Source: Paraburkholderia phenazinium (GTDB lineage: Bacteria; Pseudomonadota; Gammaproteobacteria; Burkholderiales; Burkholderiaceae). From it: DNA of 64,000 nt. Shown here piece after piece: positions 59,030 to 64,000 of this stretch. The notes under the pieces were generated by a model. That model saw only the letters and a program-made list of their open reading frames with translations. It did not search any database and was not told the origin of the DNA. Positions within the stretch are counted from its first letter, which is position 1; each line of letters opens with the position of its first letter. A program made the translations under genes and the position numbers. The stretch spans positions 62,001 to 126,000 of the forward strand of contig NZ_FSRM01000001.1 in the NCBI RefSeq assembly GCF_900141745.1, written 5' to 3'.

Positions 59030-60286
59030 TTACTCCCAGCTCAGCGCACCGCCGGTCTGATATTCAATCACTCGCGTTTCGAAGAAGTTGCGTTCCTTCT
59101 TCAGGTCGATCATCTCGCTCATCCACGGGAACGGGTTTTCCTCGTTCGGGTACAGCGGATCGAGACCGATCTGCTGGCAACGGCGGTTGCAGATGAAGCG
59201 CAGATAGCTCTTGAACATCGACGCATTGAGGCCGAGCACCCCGCGCGGCATCGTGTCTTCTGCGTAACGATATTCAAGGTCGACCGCTTGCTTGAAGATT
59301 TCGCGGATTTCCGCGCGGAACTCAGCCGTCCACAAGTGCGGGTTTTCGAGTTTGATCTGGTTGATCAGGTCAATGCCGAAATTGCAGTGCATCGACTCGT
59401 CGCGCAGGATGTATTGGTACTGTTCCGCCGCGCCGGTCATCTTGTTCTGACGGCCAAGCGCCAGGATCTGGGTAAAGCCGACGTAGAAGAACAGCCCTTC
59501 CATCACACAGGCGAACACGATCAGCGAACGCAGCAGCGTCTGGTCTGCCTCGACGGTCCCGGTCTTGAAGGCCGGATCGGTCAGCACGTGGATGTACGGA
59601 ATCAGGAATTCGTCTTTCGCGCGGATCGAGGAAACCTCGTGGTACGCGTTGAAGATTTCGCCTTCGTCGAGGCCCAGCGATTCGACGATGTACTGGTAGG
59701 CGTGCGTGTGGATCGCCTCTTCGAACGCCTGGCGCAGCAGGAACTGGCGGCATTCGGGCGCCGTGATGTGGCGGTAGGTGCCCAGCACGATGTTATTGGC
59801 GGCGAGCGAGTCGGCCGTCACGAAGAAGCCGAGGTTGCGCTTGACGATGCGGCGCTCGTCCTCGGTCAGCCCATTCGGGTCTTTCCACAGGGCGATGTCG
59901 CGGGACATGTTGATTTCCTGCGGCATCCAGTGGTTCGCACAGCCGGAGAGATACTTCTCCCACGCCCACTTGTACTTGAACGGCACCAGCTGATTGACGT
60001 CGGTCTGGCCGTTGATGATGCGCTTGTCGGCGACATTCACGCGCGCTTCGGAGACGGCGGCGGATGTGTCGGCGGAGGTTTGAGCGGTAGATGGAGTAGC
60101 GGCACGGGCGGCGACGGGAGCGACAGCGATGTCGTTCGCGAAGATTTCCTGGGCCGAGGGAGCTTGATGAGGGGCACGCGTTCCGACTTGCGTACCGACA
60201 GCCGATCCCGAGGCGTTGCGCAACTCATTCAGTTGCGTAGCGCTCGAGGGAGTTACGGCAGTGATCTCGTCATCCCAGTTGAGCAT
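59030..60286 (-). CDS. nrdB: class Ia ribonucleotide reductase beta subunit
   Basis: A 418-aa radical-generating subunit. Start [20 protein letters not shown] at ATG 60286. The first ~75 residues are a Thr/Ala/Ser-rich extension; the core begins near [20 protein letters not shown]. Iron and radical motifs: [20 protein letters not shown] (iron Glu and His, radical Tyr), [16 protein letters not shown], and [13 protein letters not shown]. The end GGALSWE resembles the tail that docks on NrdA. Transcribed after nrdA across an unusually long 521-bp gap. Confidence 0.95.
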   Translation of the reverse strand: MLNWDDEITAVTPSSATQLNELRNASGSAVGTQVGTRAPHQAPSAQEIFANDIAVAPVAARAATPSTAQTSADTSAAVSEARVNVADKRIINGQTDVNQLVPFKYKWAWEKYLSGCANHWMPQEINMSRDIALWKDPNGLTEDERRIVKRNLGFFVTADSLAANNIVLGTYRHITAPECRQFLLRQAFEEAIHTHAYQYIVESLGLDEGEIFNAYHEVSSIRAKDEFLIPYIHVLTDPAFKTGTVEADQTLLRSLIVFACVMEGLFFYVGFTQILALGRQNKMTGAAEQYQYILRDESMHCNFGIDLINQIKLENPHLWTAEFRAEIREIFKQAVDLEYRYAEDTMPRGVLGLNASMFKSYLRFICNRRCQQIGLDPLYPNEENPFPWMSEMIDLKKERNFFETRVIEYQTGGALSWE

Positions 60287-60807
60287 AAATGTCACCATCA
60301 ATTTAGAACGGTTTGTACCATCTTTTCACGAGCGATAAAAGAGTTCGCTGATGAAAAATCCTGTTTTCGATTCGCGTTGCGACCTTCATACAACACTTTG
60401 GTCAACAGACTGTCTCTGATACCTCATGTGAGGTGACCCAAACATGTGTTGTCGAAGTGCTTCGCTCTCTCGAGAGAACATCGAATCGAAGCGATCCCGA
60501 TGCTCTGAAAACTGTGTTGTGTTGCCTGATGTACTGCCTGGCTTTTGCACGTTGCCTTGGCTGTTGCTAGTTCGTCAGCACGAGCAAGGCAAAGTTCAAT
60601 GAGTCGTGAGAGCTGGCGAGCGCGTGTTGCTCGTATGTCGCTCGCGTGCTGCGCGCTTCTTCGTGTCGAGCGCCTGGGGTTGCCTGGTAGTGCGCGCTGC
60701 TGTTCGTTACTGTTTGTTGCTGCTTTTCGCTGATGCTGATCGCAAGACAAGTGCCCGGTCGAAATCGGGTCGACGCCTGGCGAAAGCCAGGCATCGACCC
60801 TGAACGA
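60287..60807. other. long spacer between nrdA and nrdB
   Basis: No gene on either strand. A strong hairpin lies at 60768-60802: GCCTGGC and GCCAGGC around GAAA, extended by GGGTCGA/TCGACCC with one mismatch, just after the nrdA stop; it has no clean T-run. The rest holds short repeats of GTTG and GCGC type but no clear promoter or NrdR box. It may carry a separate nrdB promoter. Confidence 0.45.
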
Positions 60808-63800
60808 TTACTGGCAAGCCTCGCACTCGTCGAAGCCAGGATCGCCCGGACGCATCATGCACACCGGACCATCGGCTTCAGGCGCCGCTTCGACTGCGAC
60901 TGCCGGCGCGGCTGCTGCCGCCTGCAGACCGCCCGACGCTGCGCCACCGCTCACGCCGAAGCCACCTACAGCGCCGCCGCCGATACCACCCGCGCCGCCC
61001 GCACCTTCACCGCCGCCCGAGCTCACCGCGTTCAACGCGCCGTGCGCCACCGTCGATTTCTCAACGTGCGTCGCCGCCATCGTGCGGAGGTAGTAGGTCG
61101 TCTTCAGGCCGCGCAACCAGGCGAGCTTGTAGACCTCGTCCAGCTTCTTGCCCGACACGCCACCCATATAGATGTTCAGCGACTGCGCCTGGTCGATCCA
61201 CTTCTGACGACGCGAGGCCGCCTCGACCAGCCACGTGGCGTCGACTTCGAACGCCGTCGCGTAGATCGCGCGCAGGTCGGCCGGGATGCGGTCGATGCGC
61301 GAGAGCGTGCCGTCGAAGTACTTCAGGTCGGCAACCATCACCTCATCCCACAGGCCGCGCGCCTTCAGGTCGCGCACCAGGTAGTCGTTGACCACCGTGA
61401 ATTCGCCCGACAGATTCGACTTCACATACAGGTTCTGGAAGGTCGGTTCAATGCAGGCCGACACGCCGATGATGTTGGAGATCGTCGCCGTCGGCGCGAT
61501 CGCCACGCAGTTCGAGTTGCGCATGCCGTACGTTGCGATGCGCGAACGCAGCTCCGTCCAGTCCATCGACTCGCTCGAATCCACTTCCACGTAGCCGCCA
61601 CGCGCGTCGGCCAGCAGCTTCAGCGTGTCTTGCGGGAGGATGCCGCGATCCCACAGCGAACCGCGGTAGCTGGAGTAACGGCCGCGTTCCTGCGCCAGCT
61701 CCGTCGACGCGTAGTAGGCGTAATAGCAGACCGCTTCCATCGACGTATCCGCAAACTTGACCGCCTCTTGCGACGCGTACGGCGTGCGCAGCAGGTGCAG
61801 GCAGTCCTGGAAGCCCATGATGCCCAGACCCACCGGACGGTGCTTCAGGTTCGAGTTACGCGCCTTGGCAACCGCGTAATAGTTGATGTCGATCACGTTG
61901 TCGAGCATGCGCATGGCCACGCTGACGGTGCGCTTCAGCTTGTCGTGGTCGAGCACCAGCGTGCCGTCGGCCTGAGTCTTCAGGTGGGCGACGAGGTTCA
62001 CCGAACCCAGATTGCAGACGGCGATTTCGGTGTCGCTGGTGTTCAGCGTGATTTCCGTGCACAGGTTCGACGAGTGGACGACGCCCACGTGCTGCTGCGG
62101 CGAACGGATATTGCACGGATCCTTGAACGTGATCCACGGATGGCCGGTTTCGAACAGCATGCCGAGCATCTTGCGCCACAGTTGCGCCGCCGGGATCTTC
62201 TTGAACAGCTTGATCTCGCCGCGCGCGACCTTGTCTTCGTAAGCTGTGTAAGCTGCTTCGAACTCGGCGCCGAACTTGTCGTGCAGATCCGGGCAGGTGG
62301 ACGGCGAGAACAGCGTCCAGTCGCCGCCTTCGTGCACACGCTTCATGAACAGGTCGGGAATCCAGTTCGCCGTGTTCATGTCGTGCGTGCGGCGACGGTC
62401 GTCACCGGTGTTCTTGCGCAGCTCGAGGAATTCCTCGAGATCCAGGTGCCACGATTCCAGGTACGCGCACACCGCGCCCTTGCGCTTGCCGCCCTGGTTC
62501 ACGGCGACAGCCGTGTCGTTGACCACCTTCAGGAACGGCACGACGCCTTGCGACTTGCCGTTGGTGCCCTTGATGTGCGAGCCGAGCGCACGCACGCGCG
62601 TCCAGTCGTTGCCCAGACCGCCGGCGAACTTCGACAGCAACGCGTTTTCCTTCAGCGCTTCGTAGATGCCGTCGAGGTCGTCGTCCACTGTGGTCAGGTA
62701 GCACGACGACAGTTGCGAACGGCGCGTGCCCGAATTGAACAGCGTAGGCGTGGACGACATGAAGTCGAAGCTCGACAGCACGTTATAGAACTCGATGGCG
62801 CGCGCTTCGCGGTCGATCTCGTTCAGCGCCAGGCCCATCGCTACACGCATAAAGAATGCCTGGGGCATTTCGATACGCACGCCGTCGTGATGCAGGAAGT
62901 AGCGGTCATACAGCGTTTGCAGGCCGAGGTAGCCGAACTGCAGGTCGCGATCGGCGTCGAGCGCGGCGCCCAGGCGCTTCAGATCGTACTGTTGCAGCTT
63001 CTCGTCGAGCAACTCGGCTTGCACGCCGCGCTTGATGAAGGTCGGGAAGTACTCGGCATAGCGCGTGCTCATCTCAGCCTGAGTGACTTCCTCTTCGAGG
63101 ATTTCGCGGCGAATCGTATGCAGCAGAATGCGTGCGGTGACCTGGCTGTACGCCGGATCTTTTTCAATCATCGTGCGCGCAGCGAGAATGGCCGAGTCGT
63201 AGACCTGGCTCATCGGCACGCCGTCGTACAGGTTCTTCACCGTTTCCGTGACGATCGGCTCGGCGCTCACCGCGTCGCCCAGGTTTGCACAGGCCGATTC
63301 GATGATGCCGCGCAGCGCCACCATATCCAGCGGACGCGACACGCCGCCGTCGGTGACGGTGAGGCCGAGCGAGCCGTTCGGCGCTTCGAGCGCATCATGG
63401 CCACGCTCCTGCGTGCGCTTCTCGCGATACAGCACGTACGCACGAGCGACGTTGTGCTCGCCGCCGCGCATCAGCGCGAGTTCGACCTGATCCTGGATGT
63501 CTTCAATATGGAAGGTGCCGCCGTTCGGGCGGCTGCGCAGCAGCGCGCGCACCACGCTTTGCGTGAGTTGCTCGACCAGTTCGCGCACGCGTGCCGACGC
63601 CGCGCCTTGCCCACCGTTGACGGCCAGAAAGGCCTTCGTCACGGCGATGGCGATCTTCGACGGCTCAAACGACACTACGCTGCCGTTGCGGCGGATCACC
63701 TTGTAGTCAGCGAAGGTCGCTTGCGGCGCGAGCGCCTGCGTGCCCGGCACCTGGCCGCCGAAATTCTGGCCAGCGGTTGCGCCCTCGTACCGGGTCGACG

Positions 63801-63819
63801 CGTTATCGGTGGTTTGCAT
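60808..63819 (-). CDS. nrdA: class Ia ribonucleotide reductase alpha subunit
   Basis: A 1003-aa catalytic subunit converting ribonucleotides to deoxyribonucleotides. Start MQTTDNASTRYEGATAGQNF at ATG 63819, preceded by CAGGAG. An ATP-cone regulatory domain (~35-140, VIRRNGSVVSFEPSKIAIAV) is present. The catalytic barrel shows NLCTEITLNTSDTEIAVCNL, LGIMGFQDCLHLL and APTATISNIIGVSACIEP. A Gly/Ala-rich linker (~930-980) leads to the C-terminal redox pair CEACQ, which re-reduces the active site. Longer than E. coli NrdA (761 aa). Confidence 0.96.
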   Translation of the reverse strand: MQTTDNASTRYEGATAGQNFGGQVPGTQALAPQATFADYKVIRRNGSVVSFEPSKIAIAVTKAFLAVNGGQGAASARVRELVEQLTQSVVRALLRSRPNGGTFHIEDIQDQVELALMRGGEHNVARAYVLYREKRTQERGHDALEAPNGSLGLTVTDGGVSRPLDMVALRGIIESACANLGDAVSAEPIVTETVKNLYDGVPMSQVYDSAILAARTMIEKDPAYSQVTARILLHTIRREILEEEVTQAEMSTRYAEYFPTFIKRGVQAELLDEKLQQYDLKRLGAALDADRDLQFGYLGLQTLYDRYFLHHDGVRIEMPQAFFMRVAMGLALNEIDREARAIEFYNVLSSFDFMSSTPTLFNSGTRRSQLSSCYLTTVDDDLDGIYEALKENALLSKFAGGLGNDWTRVRALGSHIKGTNGKSQGVVPFLKVVNDTAVAVNQGGKRKGAVCAYLESWHLDLEEFLELRKNTGDDRRRTHDMNTANWIPDLFMKRVHEGGDWTLFSPSTCPDLHDKFGAEFEAAYTAYEDKVARGEIKLFKKIPAAQLWRKMLGMLFETGHPWITFKDPCNIRSPQQHVGVVHSSNLCTEITLNTSDTEIAVCNLGSVNLVAHLKTQADGTLVLDHDKLKRTVSVAMRMLDNVIDINYYAVAKARNSNLKHRPVGLGIMGFQDCLHLLRTPYASQEAVKFADTSMEAVCYYAYYASTELAQERGRYSSYRGSLWDRGILPQDTLKLLADARGGYVEVDSSESMDWTELRSRIATYGMRNSNCVAIAPTATISNIIGVSACIEPTFQNLYVKSNLSGEFTVVNDYLVRDLKARGLWDEVMVADLKYFDGTLSRIDRIPADLRAIYATAFEVDATWLVEAASRRQKWIDQAQSLNIYMGGVSGKKLDEVYKLAWLRGLKTTYYLRTMAATHVEKSTVAHGALNAVSSGGGEGAGGAGGIGGGAVGGFGVSGGAASGGLQAAAAAPAVAVEAAPEADGPVCMMRPGDPGFDECEACQ

Positions 63820-64000
63820 GTGCAAAGCTCCTGGTCCTGGAAGTGTGCGAAGAGAATTCGCGGATTAATACGAACGCTGCGCCGCCAGCGCAAGCGATGA
63901 GGTGCAGGAAAAAGACCGGCTGAGCCAGGTGGCGGGATGCGACAGCAATGAAGCCAGATTCGAGTTGTTGATGGTCTTCATTGTCCGTGTCGCGATCACT

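Noticed and set aside
60733..63900. 1055-codon plus-strand frame opposite nrdA
   Set aside because: Antisense shadow of nrdA, which has complete family motifs on the minus strand.
63820..64000. NrdR boxes or a promoter upstream of nrdA
   Set aside because: No convincing paired NrdR-type boxes or -35/-10 pair could be identified in the 181 bases before the window ends.

Overview
The window is a chromosomal segment from a high-GC betaproteobacterium of the Burkholderia/Paraburkholderia group. The evidence is the dense housekeeping gene order (proA-holA-lptE-leuS-exbD-exbB-dapB-bamE with divergent fur; aroQ-accB-accC-prmA-DUF3426-tpx; nrdB/nrdA beside a lysine/alanine-rich H1-like protein), the araFGH/dgo sugar cluster, and a long Burkholderia-style inverted repeat. 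No rRNA, tRNA or CRISPR array was seen.

Layout. 1-8.8 kb: leftward genes for proline synthesis, replication, LPS assembly, leucyl-tRNA charging, TonB-type energy coupling, lysine synthesis and outer-membrane assembly, then rightward fur. 8.9-12.8 kb: allantoate breakdown (ureidoglycolate lyase, allantoicase), a DctA transporter and a divergent FadR-type regulator with a clear palindromic operator. 12.9-18.5 kb: gapA, tkt, speE, a VOC protein and rsmE. 18.55-24.16 kb: an integrated mobile element. 24.2-32.2 kb: barstar and secreted RNase, a candidate small RNA, maeB, thiL, pgpA, a cinA-family gene, a cupin, a toxin-antitoxin pair and pyrF. 32.3-42.8 kb: ten co-directional genes for import and oxidative breakdown of galactose/arabinose-type sugars. 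43.2-43.9 kb: a large inverted repeat. 43.9-49.9 kb: mtgA-aroE-RNase II-like, and an esterase with mpl. 50.1-57.9 kb: a rightward run from an unknown protein to a PfkB kinase. 58-63.8 kb: H1-like protein, nrdB and nrdA.

The main discovery is the roughly 5.6-kb element between rsmE and the barstar gene. It carries a translationally coupled set: a small primase-like protein, two full tyrosine recombinases (466 and 873 aa) and a 220-aa partner. The last three match, from memory, the GmtY-GmtZ-GmtX trio of Gamma-Mobile-Trio islands, but here in a betaproteobacterium and with no cargo. Its ends are two 22-bp inverted segments which, when joined through a shared CCAATTG, rebuild a perfect Rho-independent terminator hairpin. 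The element therefore appears to have entered the loop of the shared rsmE/barstar terminator, splitting it in two, and it brings its own terminator near each end.

Metabolic logic. The 32.3-42.8 kb cluster supplies an AraFGH importer, two sugar-dehydrogenase-like SDRs, an SMP-30 lactonase, an aldose epimerase, KDGal kinase and KDPGal aldolase under an IclR regulator. This is a De Ley-Doudoroff pathway lacking only the galactonate dehydratase, which is not in the window.
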